A stretch of 64,000 nucleotides of DNA. Source: Physcia stellaris. Lineage: Eukaryota; Ascomycota; Lecanoromycetes; Caliciales; Physciaceae. Location of the stretch: NCBI GenBank assembly GCA_018902385.1, contig JABSSW010000015.1, positions 713,919 to 777,918 of the forward strand, written 5' to 3'. Positions 1-9,970 of this stretch are shown piece after piece. Within the stretch, counting starts at the first letter, position 1; each line of letters opens with the position of its first letter. Below the pieces are notes generated by a model, which saw only the letters and a list, made by a program, of their open reading frames with translations, was not told the origin of the DNA and did not search any database. The position numbers were made by a program, and so were the translations under genes.

Positions 1-83
1 GAGCCAACTCGGTCAAACATTTTGAACCACATCACCTGTAAAGGAATTCTCAAAATACCTATCCTGCAACACATCGACGCAAG

Positions 84-589
84 ATGGCACCCCCTTCTCA
101 GCTCTCCATAGCGACCTCCTCTGTGCTCCGTCTGCTTAAGGAGGAAGCTTCATACCGCACCGAGCTCGAAGGCCAAAAGAAGCGTCTCCAAACGCTGGAA
201 ACAGAGAGTGATGACGATGAGGAAGGCAATCGAGCATGGAATATTGGGCAAGAGGTTCTCACTTCTACGACATTTCTGTTGTTGTTAAGGATGTACATCA
301 TGATCAATGACAATTCAATGCTAATGGATGAAATCTATTCTAGAAACGAGCGATGAAAGAAACCGAGGCTGTGTTTGCGCCGTTGAAGGAGAAGGTTGTT
401 ACGGCAGTGGAAGCTTTGGAGTCATTATTGGTAGGCACACGATCCCAGGACTTCATTTCGTTTGTCTGTATCAGCTGACAGATGGGGACGATGTAGCTAG
501 CAAGCGAGGAAGGGAGGGGAGATGGTGGTGGGGAAGATGAGATTGTGAAGGCTCGCAATGCCGTCGAGAAATCGAAGAATGTAACGTGA
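84..589 (+). CDS. Tubulin-binding cofactor A (beta-tubulin chaperone)
   Basis: Small helical chaperone that captures beta-tubulin during folding (TBCA/Rbl2 family). Three exons fit: 84-254, 344-430 and 497-589, with introns of 89 and 66 nt, both phase 0, giving 115 residues, close to the family's usual length of about 110. Family-like stretches are the N-terminal SVLRLLKEEASYRTEL, the acidic SDDDEEGN turn and, in exon 2, KETEAVFAPLKEKV. The last exon ends with an acidic tail and KARNAVEKSKNV. The start is the first ATG and matches where family members begin. It is convergent with the THO7 gene, with about 165 bp between the stops. The family call is firm; the acceptor of exon 3 is the least certain boundary. 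Confidence 0.88.
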
Positions 590-754
590 ATCTAGGTAGA
601 GGTCCTCAATGCAGACTTCCGGGGGGGAGAGGACGGGGAACGAATCGATGATACCCAGGGGGAGTACATAAAAGTGGCACAGCTAGAAGAAACGCCTGTA
701 GATCACTGTGGCTGCGTGAGGGTATCAAGATTCTGATCAAATGACCCAGATAGG

Positions 755-1872
755 TCAAGAGGTATCCATATGGTCTTTACTATCAGCCTCAACTGCCCCA
801 TCGTCTTCCTCGCCGCGTTCCTTCTCATCTTCGGCAACGAGACCCTCTACTGGCGCAGCGACGACATCTCCATCTGGCTCCACCTCGCCATCTTCTGCCA
901 TACTCGTATCCTCATAGGTCACTGCCGGCGTCTCCGCTCTCTCCTCGTCCATGGTTTGCACACTCCTCAACGGCGACTTCTCACGTTTCGCCAGATGACC
1001 ATCAGGCGCAAGCCTTCCGAGGTCGACTTCTATCTCCTGTGCGCGGTTACTCTGTGATGGAGTTGCAGCACCTGGAGTGCTGGCCCTGCTGCTCCTTCCT
1101 CTCTGACTTCCTTCGTCTCCGTCCTCCCCACCTTCCATTCCTTCCCTGCGCTCGACTTCCTCCTTTTCAGCCCGTATCTGCCGTCTCATCTCCATCCCTT
1201 CATCTATGATCCGACCGAATTGCGACCGTCGTTCAGCCCATGTCTGTGCATAGCCTTGACTTTCCCGTTGCAGGTCCGCGATCTCGCCATTTAATTTCGC
1301 AATATTGACGTGCTGGTCTTCCCGCGGCCGAAGCAGGCGATTCGACGTGATCTTCTCGGCCAGAACGTCGTATTCTTTCCTCAAAGCAAGCTGACGCTGG
1401 GCATCCTCCAATTGCACCCTCAGATCGGCAGTGTTATCTTTTACGGCTTGCGCTGCAGCCTCAATCTTCAGCTTCTCAGCCGTGTAACGTTCGCGTTCCT
1501 TGATATTGCTGGTGAGAAGGAACTGTATGCGGACGATGCTGCTATCAAAGGCTGCAAAGTCGAGAAGCACATCTTCGCGCCATTGGCGGCGAGCTTCGAG
1601 CTGTTGCTGTCTGCGAGCTTCGTGAGCGGCAGCTTCTTCGTCGGCAGCAGATGCGTCTGGTGGTGGGGTGGGTGGTAATTGAGGAGGAGCGTGGATGAGG
1701 GAATTTTGAGCCAGGAGGCGTTTCGTGATGCGTTTAAAAGGTTTCTCTTCTACGTTAAGGAGGCGGGATTTGTGCAGCGCATCTGGAGAAATCAGTAAGT
1801 ATTCTTTGGCCAAGCCGAGGCTGTGAAAGCCAAACCTTCTTCTGCTTGATCAAGCAATGCAAAAGTTGCCAT
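755..1872 (-). CDS. THO complex subunit 7 (THOC7/Mft1-like)
   Basis: Subunit of the THO/TREX complex that couples transcription to mRNA export in the nucleus. Two exons: 1836-1872 and 755-1782, split by a 53-nt phase-1 intron. The short first exon encodes MATFALLDQAEE, and splicing joins it to DALHKSRLLNVEEKPFKR, the hallmark N-terminus of the family; an ORF read without this splice would start with unrelated residues. The middle (about residues 60-220) is a long coiled coil rich in E, R, Q and K, followed by an acidic, low-complexity C-terminal tail with many S, T, E and D. About 354 residues. It shares a 509-bp divergent promoter with the Elongin-A-like gene. Confidence 0.88.
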
Positions 1873-2381
1873 CTGGACAGCCTGCTGGACAGTCGAGAAT
1901 AGGATTATACCTCAGTCCCGATGGCTCACCTGCAGGGCACAATACTGTAGGCCTTTGCCAGAAGTTAAAGTAGATCAAGCCGAAATTCATCGAGCGGACG
2001 CCAAGAGCGGGCGGAAACAGGCGAGGCTGTCTCGGCTATTCCCATGTCACATGAATGATGAGGCTGTGAATTGCCTTGGCGCTTTGCAATAAAGCCACCG
2101 ACCTCACACAGCTTCTTATTGTTGAGATGTTCAAATGAGTCACGAGCGTAATAAAAAAATTACTTATCTCTAGCAATTGTTATGCTTTCGTTCTTCCCCT
2201 ATCATCCGCTACAAATCTACATCGACCATTCCTCTATTTGTGAACGCCAAAGCTAGCACTACAGTAGCACCAAGTCGAAGATACACTTTGTCACCCAGAT
2301 TATCTGCTCGATCAACGCCGTTTGCTACATTCATTTTTTTGCCAGGAACCGAATCAGTTCTCGGGATCAATCTTCGCCAAG
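1873..2381. promoter_or_regulatory. Divergent promoter region, THO7 / Elongin A-like
   Basis: A 509-bp stretch between two genes read away from each other. No coding sequence, repeat or RNA gene is visible. It must contain both promoters; I see no decisive motif. Confidence 0.5.
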
Positions 2382-3415
2382 ATGCCTGCAAGATCTTTAC
2401 TTCAGATGGCGCAGAAGGCATGCATCAAGGACATCAAATGTAAGCTCACCATTAGATATATACAACTTACAAACGACTCAATTCAAAGACTGACCTTATC
2501 ATCTAGATCTCGATTCCGTAGGCGACATGCCTTTGAAGATAGATGGTGCTTACGGCGCAATTAAGCCTGTTCTTTGGGCAGTTGAGAGACCTGATCAGCT
2601 TGTTCGTGTCCCGTTTTTCCACGCACAAAGTCCAGGCCTAACGAATATCACAGTACTTAATTGAACAGAACTCGCCCCAGATCATCGGAGATGACGCGGA
2701 GCTCTGGATCAAGCTTATCCAACGAGACGTCGACAAATACGCCGATCAACTGCCTCCGCAACCCAAGAACCCCAGAAGCTGGTATAAGCTGTATAAAATA
2801 CTTCTTCAAGAGCACCAGCGAGATATTGAAGCACAAGCTGCTCAGTTGAAGGCAACAAAGAACGTCCTCCTGGATGCGAAACAGAAGAACCAAGTTCAGT
2901 CCAAGGACAAGGCGGAATTGCCGAAGCTCCCCAAGCTCGAGGGAATGCAGTATCTGAGGCTGCGTGATTATGACATGCCCGCATACTTGGCCAAGGAGAA
3001 GCGTGTTGCCGAGCGTAAAAAGGAAGCAGTTAATCGTGGTACGGCTGGTTCAAAAACGAAGAATATCTTCGTCAAGCTTCGCAAGGAAAGGAAGGTGGCA
3101 TGTCGTTCAGTCATGTCAACGCCCACCCATTTACTCCACAACAACCTTGTAAGGAACAAGACTGGTGCACAATCACAACGGCCCATCAATATGCAACCTT
3201 TCCAGTCATCCCGAGGCCGAAACGCAAGCGATGTTTTGGAACGAGGTGCAAGGATTGCCAGTACATCATCGATCTCGCCGACCACCTCTACTCTCGAATC
3301 TTCCTCTACCCTCGTTGAGGTCGGGGAGAGGAAAGCAGTCGAAAAGCCAAAGATCATAAAGAAAAAGGCGCCAGTTGATATCTTCATCCCTACAAAGCGT
3401 CGTAGACTTTCTTAG
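2382..3415 (+). CDS. Elongin-A-like protein (RNA polymerase II transcription factor SIII subunit A)
   Basis: Elongin A is the substrate-recognition/elongation subunit that binds Elongin C through a BC-box in the nucleus. Exons 2382-2439, 2507-2601 and 2654-3415 splice in frame to about 303 residues. The N-terminus MPARSLLQMAQKACIKDIKY followed by LDSVGDMPLKI fits the Elongin-A BC-box start (S/ARSL..MA). Next come the family pattern PDQLYLIEQNSPQI, with the 'QL..IE..NP' core, and DAELWIKLIQRD. The basic region near residues 160-205 is rich in K, R and E; the C-terminus is low-complexity S/T ending in a basic KRRRLS. A further small intron near 3095-3150 is possible. The family call is good; the C-terminal exon end is less certain. 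Confidence 0.83.
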
Positions 3416-3774
3416 CCAATGTACAGCATTTCATGTGAAGCTCAATGGCATTTCTAGCATGGCGTTAGGTGAACCAATGTAGCATAACGAGCGGAATAGA
3501 CAACGGGGATGGATCTGTGGATGCAACAGCCACTTTGGGTGCTTTCAGTACTTTTTAGGTAGCCGTGGCACCAAGGTAGCTCGGTGCTAAATTCTAAATG
3601 TAAATAATTTCAGAGAGTGTATCAACAGCGAGCTTCGTGATATCATACCATAGCTGGTGATGTCTCTTTTCTTGCACGCAACATGCCTCTAACCATCAAT
3701 ATCATGATTTGACATGTACAAGCCCGGCGCGTTGGGCACCGCCATGTCCCTTTCCTCGAACCCAATTCCGATCT
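3416..3774. other. Convergent intergenic region
   Basis: Between the Elongin-A-like stop and the NEDD8 stop. It would hold two 3' UTRs and polyadenylation signals. I see no ORF, repeat or RNA gene. Confidence 0.45.
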
Positions 3775-4352
3775 TCAATCGAAAACCCCACCACGTAGCG
3801 CCAATACTAAATGCAGCGTCGCTCCAGCTTCCAGATTGTACTCGGAGGCCATCTTATCGTCTGCCCTAATCGTAAAAGGCATTTAGTAAGCATACACGCT
3901 CCCGTGTCTAGAATTCAGTAAAGAGGGAGTTGTACATCTGCTTCCCACCAAATATCAACCGCTGCTGGACCGGTGGTATGCCCTCTTTCTCTTCTACTCG
4001 TTCCTTGATGCGTGAGACCTAGAAGTCAAAGGTTAGGCCTGATATCGATGCGTTTGACAGAACACACAGTAGGCAAGAGAACGAACCTTGTTGTCTGGCT
4101 CGATATCTGCGAGAAGTGTACAGTCAGCGATACTTCTTTGCCAAAGAGTGAATGTAAAAGGTGTCGCGGGGAGCTTGCTGTTTTCAGGACGGCCCCACTA
4201 AGCCTCTTAGGTGGAGTAGATTGGTGAGAGTCTTACCAAGATCTATTTCCTTGCCGGTGAGCGTGCGAACTCTGCGGACAAAGATCAGCGAATTCGTTAC
4301 GCAGATGTAGCGAGCGTGGATTAGGCACAAGAATAGCATACTTTATCTGCAT
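3775..4352 (-). CDS. NEDD8/RUB1 ubiquitin-like modifier precursor
   Basis: Ubiquitin-like protein conjugated to cullins to activate SCF-type ligases. The gene is hidden by introns: five coding exons at 4342-4352 (11 nt), 4237-4271 (35 nt), 4087-4106 (20 nt), 3936-4018 and 3775-3865 add up to exactly 80 codons. The product begins [20 protein letters not shown], includes [20 protein letters not shown] and [16 protein letters not shown], and ends LVLALRGG plus a three-residue tail VFD. GG76 is the mature C-terminus, so the tail must be removed by a DEN1/Yuh1-type protease. NEDD8-type features (Ala at 72 before [16 protein letters not shown]) separate it from ubiquitin, which has RLRGG. All junctions are GT-AG and phases match. 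Confidence 0.93.
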
Positions 4353-5001
4353 TTTGAACTGTGGTCCTGGTACTTTTGGATATTGTCTAACGGGAAGCTG
4401 TGAGTTCGTTAAAATGCAGAAAATATTTGAGGAGCTAGGAGCTCTTGTATGACGCTTTGGAACCTGTGACAGGCAGTGATGAGGGTTTTGAGGTGATTGG
4501 ATATGATTGTAGGTGTTGCACAACGATGCATTAAATGCATACGCAAGGGTGCACAATTTTGGTGTTTCAAGTCGGAACTCTCTAAGCCGTCTTTACTACC
4601 GTACTGCATAACACATTTCAGTGTCCCGGCGTTACATTTCATTCAAGTCTGAGTAGCTACAATTGTGTCCAATTCTAGTAAAAGGATCGCATGCATTTGT
4701 TCATTATTGTTAAGAACGTGTTCCACCACGCCTAATGATTGATACAGCTACTAATGAAGTGAGCATCAAGACGCCCGGACAAGGCAAAAGCAGCTCAGCA
4801 TTTGCCAGGACCCAGCAAAATCTCCGCAAGTACCAGCTATTAAGCCTGTGCTTACTCTCCCAAACCATCCAAACGGCAGAGTCAGGATAACACCGAAGAA
4901 GCCCCATGTCTCAACTAACCACCTATCCAAAGCTGATATTCTGTACAGCGTCCTTCACCTTCCATACGTAAATTGCCCGTAGCCCATTCCGTGCTCAAGT
5001 A
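4353..5001. other. Intergenic region upstream of NEDD8
   Basis: About 650 bp between two minus-strand genes; it should contain the NEDD8 promoter. The short ORFs here have no recognisable protein content. No repeat or RNA gene seen. Confidence 0.4.
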
Positions 5002-5512
5002 TCATTTACTCATGTCCCTCAGAAGAATTTTCTTCAAAGTGTCTCTCTTAGCTTGACCAAGGGGAAAGAATTTCCCAGTCTTGCCCGTGTATCTTACGAG
5101 ATCGAAACAATTACTAAAGACTCTGACTTTGGTCTTCAATCGCCTGCTATCAATCAGATCGATGAGATTGACATGGACACTTGTCTTCAGGACCTGAGGA
5201 TGCAATGTCAGCATGCGTCTAAAGTCAGCTGCCACTCACCATACTTACTAGCTTGCATTGTCGGATTGAGTCTGGTGGATCGTCGATTCCCAACTCACGG
5301 CATAGAGCTTGAAATTGCTGGAGGTTTCCTCCTTGATCAATAACGCCTATGTGCAGGTCATACTCGGACGTAAGGCATTGACGACGCTCTTTCTTGTACC
5401 GCTTGCTTCCTTTTTGCCAACCGCGCAAGCGTGCAAGGCGTGCAAACTCTTCCAAAAGCGTGGCGCTTGGATCTGTAATGAAGTCCGGAAATCTCGCGGA
5501 ATACGCCGACAT
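5002..5512 (-). CDS. Small conserved fungal protein of unknown function
   Basis: I do not know a function. Exons 5249-5512 and 5002-5193 splice in phase 0 (55-nt intron, GTAAGT donor) to about 151 residues. The order of motifs resembles an uncharacterised family common in Pezizomycotina: an N-terminal LLEEFARLARLRGW, then KRYKKERRQC, FQALCRELGID with DDPPDSIRQCK, HVNLIDLIDSRR and a C-terminal RYTGKTGKFFPLGQAK. The protein is basic and has no signal peptide or membrane segment. An upstream in-frame ATG at 5625, joined by a small intron to 5588, could add about 33 residues. The start at 5512 is chosen because the conserved part begins there. Confidence 0.72.
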
Positions 5513-6838
5513 TTGTAAATTGGACTGAATCAGAAATAAAGAGGGTCTCTTCCTTTGGCTTGTACCTGAAAGCAGAGCAGAGCAAGGGTTTTATACATAC
5601 CTTTCTTATATCTAAACGTGGCCATACTACTCCTACTTTGTATCAGGACTTCAAAGGATGTCTCGGCTTCTTGCAGCTTCAATTGTGATTCCTAGAACGA
5701 GCTACGCGTATTTGTTTGCCATTTTCTGGAGAGTGGCTCATTTTTGAAAGGAAACTGATCCATCATGTTCCATACCCCATTCGATTTTTCGTCTTGCTTC
5801 TGGATTGTTTCTGATATGATTATCAAAATACAGCTCTCCATGCAGCTAATAATCGAGGATAATGCTCTAATCCCAGACCGTTGCTGCCCGGGATTAGCCC
5901 TCCTTCGTTTTCAGACACATGGAGTCGGCTTCGGAGCAAACGGGTGATTACATTTTTTTGAATCACATTTTGTCGGGAGCAGTGCGCCATTTGGTCTACC
6001 ATACTTGGGTAATAAGAAATATCATACACACCAACGGCGGTCACGATCTTCGGATCATCTCATCCTGCAAATTTCGCCCTGGTTGCTGAATGCCCAAGTC
6101 AGTCAAATATAACAGCTATTGCCCTTGACCAGCAGTATCAAGATCCTGTCTTCGTGACTCTTGCTCTAGAACCACCAGACGGATTTCAAGCAACCAGTGG
6201 CCCGAGCACAGGCAAATTTCGTGCAAACCCACTTCTTCGCTGCTCAATTGGATGTCTTGTCTTGACCAATACTCTGGAATCCCCAGTTCCCAGCAACCAC
6301 CGTTTCACGTGGGACAGACTGAGCTTCTCATGATCAGGACCTCTTAGTCAGCAGAAGGGTCGTTACCGGTTTTGCCAATATCTGCCGCATAGTTTGCTAC
6401 TTGTTGCAAGAGTCATCTTGGCCCAGCCTTCAAGCTTGGCGATCGGCTTCCAACGATACCATCACTATTCCAGAATTTCGGGGGCTGGGGTCTGTGGAGC
6501 GACAACTGGGTGCCATGCCCCAGCTTTATGCAAACAGGTAGCCATATGGTATTGTGTCTTGCTCGTGATCGCGGTTGGAGAATGTTTTGTTCAACCGGTT
6601 TGAAACTGAACTATAGAGCTTCTCAAGTAAGTAAATTATGTTATGGAGACGCTATCTTTGCCTAAACACAAACCTTGGTTAGCATTACTCACCAGCAAAG
6701 AAAAGTCTCTTGTCCATTTATTTGTCGTTGTTTTCCAACCCCTGAACCCCTTTTTGGTTCCTCGAGGAGGTTAGGGTTATAGCAGGTTGAGGTCGTCCTT
6801 AAACGGTAGCTTTTTCGAACTCTTTCATCGCTGCGAAC
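5513..6838. other. Divergent intergenic region upstream of RMT2
   Basis: About 1.3 kb between the small minus-strand gene and RMT2. No supported coding sequence. A telomere-like GGTTAGGGTTA lies at 6769-6779, about 60 nt before the RMT2 ATG, and a single ACGCGT at 5704-5709. Confidence 0.4.
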
Positions 6839-8107
6839 ATGGAGCTCTCGGACTTGACTTCCGACACTGACCTGGAGACGCAGCAAATATTGCTTGCCGC
6901 ATCTCAACACGATACTTCTCAATTGCGAATACTCCTGCGTACGGGCTCCGCCAGCGTTCAAGATCCCGAGACTGGCTATACTCCCCTTCATTCCGCTATC
7001 GCCGCCTGTAAGCCTTCGTTATCACCAGAACAGGATTCTGGTAAAGTGAATGGTCACGAACTGAATGGCCTGGCCGATGGTACCAGCCTGGATGAGAGGC
7101 AAGGAACGGAAGACGACGAGATCAGAAATGCTGCGAAAACCATGAAGCTCTTGCTTGAAAACGGAGCTATATGGAACGATGTAGACAAGAACAACGAGAC
7201 ACCAGGCTGTCTGGCTTTGCGGCTAGGCTTCGAAGAATTGTATACCATCATGGTCGATGCCGGTGTAAGGGCTGAGATACTGCTCAACCGTCTGGAAGAG
7301 TATGAAGCGCTAGCCGACGGCTCAGACGAGGATGAAGAGGCCGCTGTTGATTCAAAGAAAGAAGAAGCAGGCAGTGAAAATGGGAGCCCATCAAAGTCCA
7401 ACGTACAAGCCCAGGATGTGGCTTCCGAGTTGAAGGTAAACACAGAACCGAATAGTGAAGATTATCTGCGTTCGAATCTTCAAATACAAAATGATAGTAT
7501 TCTAGACGAGTCACGTAACGGTGTCATGATGGCTTGGGAAAGTGGTATCATGAAGCATACTGCCGATTTGCTCGTTCCCAAGGCAGGTTTACGGGTTCTG
7601 AATATTGGCCATGGCATGGGTATCATTGATAGTATCCTCCAAGCAAAATCACCAATGGCTCACCATATCATTGAAGCACACCCTGATATCCTGGCGCACA
7701 TGAGGAGAGACGGCTGGTACGAGAAAGCCAATGTCACCATCCACGAGGGTAGATGGCAGGATGCTGTACCCAAAATCATCGACCAATCTCTTCTCTTTGA
7801 TGCTATTTACTTCGATACGTTCGCCGAGGATTACAAAGCTCTACGAGATTTTTTTAGCGATCAGCTCATTGGTCTACTCGAGGACAGTGGGAAATGGAGT
7901 TTCTTTAACGGACTCGGTGCAGATCGACAGATATGCTACGATGTCTACGCCAAGGTAGTCGAGATGGATCTCTTCGAAGCTGGGTTCGATACAGAATGGA
8001 AAACCGTTCCGGTTCCAGACCTTGGAGAAGCAACGTGGAGGGATGTCAAGAGAAGATACTGGATGCTTAACAGCTACAGGCTGCCGATCTGCTCCTTTAC
8101 TGGTTGA
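6839..8107 (+). CDS. RMT2: Protein arginine N5-methyltransferase RMT2
   Basis: Type IV arginine methyltransferase that methylates the delta nitrogen of arginine in ribosomal protein L12 in yeast. Single exon, 422 residues, the usual length. Residues 1-100 carry ankyrin-like repeats (LLAASQHDTSQLRILL and TGYTPLHSAIAAC; then LLLENGAIWNDVDKNNETP). After an acidic linker, the S-adenosylmethionine domain begins near residue 190. Motif I VLNIGHGMGIID is at about residues 252-263, then HHIIEAHPDILAHM, and FDAIYFDTFAEDY as the later acidic motif; FFNGLGADRQICYDVY follows. The C-terminus YRLPICSF is typical. Its stop lies about 100 bp from the stop of the convergent next gene. Confidence 0.95.
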   Translation: MELSDLTSDTDLETQQILLAASQHDTSQLRILLRTGSASVQDPETGYTPLHSAIAACKPSLSPEQDSGKVNGHELNGLADGTSLDERQGTEDDEIRNAAKTMKLLLENGAIWNDVDKNNETPGCLALRLGFEELYTIMVDAGVRAEILLNRLEEYEALADGSDEDEEAAVDSKKEEAGSENGSPSKSNVQAQDVASELKVNTEPNSEDYLRSNLQIQNDSILDESRNGVMMAWESGIMKHTADLLVPKAGLRVLNIGHGMGIIDSILQAKSPMAHHIIEAHPDILAHMRRDGWYEKANVTIHEGRWQDAVPKIIDQSLLFDAIYFDTFAEDYKALRDFFSDQLIGLLEDSGKWSFFNGLGADRQICYDVYAKVVEMDLFEAGFDTEWKTVPVPDLGEATWRDVKRRYWMLNSYRLPICSFTG

Positions 8108-8207
8108 GGAGCTGCTGCAGAATGAAATTATTCGGATGTGCTGGGATAATCTGGTAATCCATTCCCATCCTCCGTGAAAATCCAGGCTCATGAGTATGAT
8201 ACTCGTA

Positions 8208-9321
8208 TCACCACCCAGGGATCAACTCATTGCTTTGCGTACTTCTCGCATCTAGGACCTTTCTAGCTCCCTCCTTTCCGACTACCGGCAATTGCTGCTT
8301 TCCCTTGTTTCCTGGCGCAAGCTTAGGGTCTAACAATCCAACCTGGACCAACACGGTAGCCTGGTCCCAGTATATATGCTCGCAATACAACTTTCCGCCT
8401 CTGATGCACACAATGGCGACCAATGCAACCTCCACCTCTCTATTGGTCGGCTCAATGCCTGGCAGCATCCATGGTATCTCCTGCGTATGACGAAAAGAAA
8501 CATGCATCTCGTCAACCACTCGATTAACCCCGACAGTCCTTGACACAAGTCGCATTTCCAACGAAGGTGGATTTCCAGGTATGAAGTAATCGCGATAGAA
8601 GCGGTGAAGATCTCGATATCCCATCCCACCCGTCAGAGTCGGTATATGGTTAACGTAGGGCTCCTCCACCATCGTCATCATGGTGGCATCTGCATTTTTG
8701 CTCGCAAACTCCAGTGCCACATGATCCTCCCAAGTTGCCTCTAGATCTACCTCTATCTCAAGAGCTTTCCTTACCAGCCCCAATGTCCTTGTCCATGCAA
8801 GGTCAGCGCTGATCTGGTCGAAGTCGTCGAGATCACTCTCCGCAAAGCCAGGTGCCACGCCATTATACACATAAGTTTTGTATTTTGCGCCCATCGTCTG
8901 TTTTTCTGCCAGATGCACGCAGACATTCAAGCTTGGCGGAAACCCAGCAGCAGGGTTCGGTAACTTATCAGGGTAGTAGGCAACGAGTGCGCAGAGCTTG
9001 TGCATCGGTTTCTGGGCGAGTTCAAGAACTACTCCTGCGGCTTCGCCGTATGCTGCGGGTCATCGGTATGAGCACTGCTACATCTAGGGCTCCCGCACGA
9101 GACCGACCTACAACAGCATATTTCTCTCCTAATTCTAACGGATCAGATAGCTGGTCTATCTCTCTTATGTAGTCTTTTCTACTACCTCTGAATGGAAGGT
9201 AGGAAACTTGGAAGCCTTCCTCCTTCCATTGTGTAATTGTGGCTGGGTCGAAAGCCTCATCCTCCGCAGTGAGGACGACAAAGGGAGAAATCATCTCATT
9301 TCTGTTCCAAGAGAATTTCAT
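8208..9321 (-). CDS. Dienelactone-hydrolase-like protein with NTF2/SnoaL-like C-terminal domain
   Basis: Resembles fungal proteins often annotated as dienelactone hydrolase or carboxymethylenebutenolidase. Exons 9108-9321 and 8208-9052 join through a 55-nt phase-1 intron to give 352 residues. Residues 1-100 look like an alpha/beta-hydrolase-type half (PFVVLTAEDEAFDP, LELGEKYAVVAYGEAAG, LCALVAYYPDKLP). I do not see a full nucleophile-elbow GxSxG: the corresponding stretch is AYGEAAG, so hydrolase activity is doubtful. The C-terminal half (about 195-330) has the NTF2/SnoaL look: YRDLHRFYRDYFIPGNPP, EMHVSFRHTQEIPWMLPG and VALVAIVCIRGGKLYCEHIYWDQA. The conserved part starts at MISPFVVLT, so the true start may be the second Met at 9297. 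Substrate unknown. Confidence 0.78.
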
Positions 9322-9970
9322 GAGGCTCTTCGTGGAGAAAAGCCACCCTCACTGCAATTCCTAAGGGGTAAATATGATGCGCCCGACCGGCCATTTGCAG
9401 CTGCAAGTTCAGTAGCGGACGTCATCACGGCGAGGTTACCGGCTTTTCCCACCTACCTTATGTAAGCGAAACGTCACGTGCCAATGGTGCAGGTTCCCGT
9501 CATCAAGCAAACGAAGAGATTGTGCCTTCCTCTGCTATATTGTAACCGCATTGGAATCGCAACCAGAAACCTGAACGCTAATACTTTGAGACTCGTTTGT
9601 TGTGATCTGGGTTGGATGTCCAGGGCCTATCATTATATGCAACGGCTAAAACCTGTAGTCATATCTACAGCTCACTCAGGTCAGTCACTTTACCTATGTT
9701 TCCGTGACATTAATATCGTAACCACACAGAACTTTTCCGACATGAACTCGGACCGAGTGGGTCTGTCCAAGGCCCCAGTCGCTCGACAGGATCATGGGAC
9801 TCCATTAGCTCTTCTATGCCTACAGCTAGTTCAGACGAGTTGCTATTGGTCATCAAGTATGAGATTCGATGAAGAGGCTGTTGGAACTCATCATAACAGT
9901 GATCTCAAGACAGAGATACCCGGACTCACGGATTCTTTGCTTTTTAGAGTCATGATGCTTCCTCGCTGAG
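9322..9970. other. Intergenic region
   Basis: About 650 bp between two minus-strand genes. A plus-strand open frame (9478-9969) runs through it but shows no family resemblance. The sequence next to 9960-9980 has a chance match to a tRNA A box without a matching B box. Confidence 0.4.

Noticed and set aside
9478-9969. 163-codon plus-strand ORF
   Set aside because: No domain likeness; overlaps the 3' flank of the minus-strand gene.
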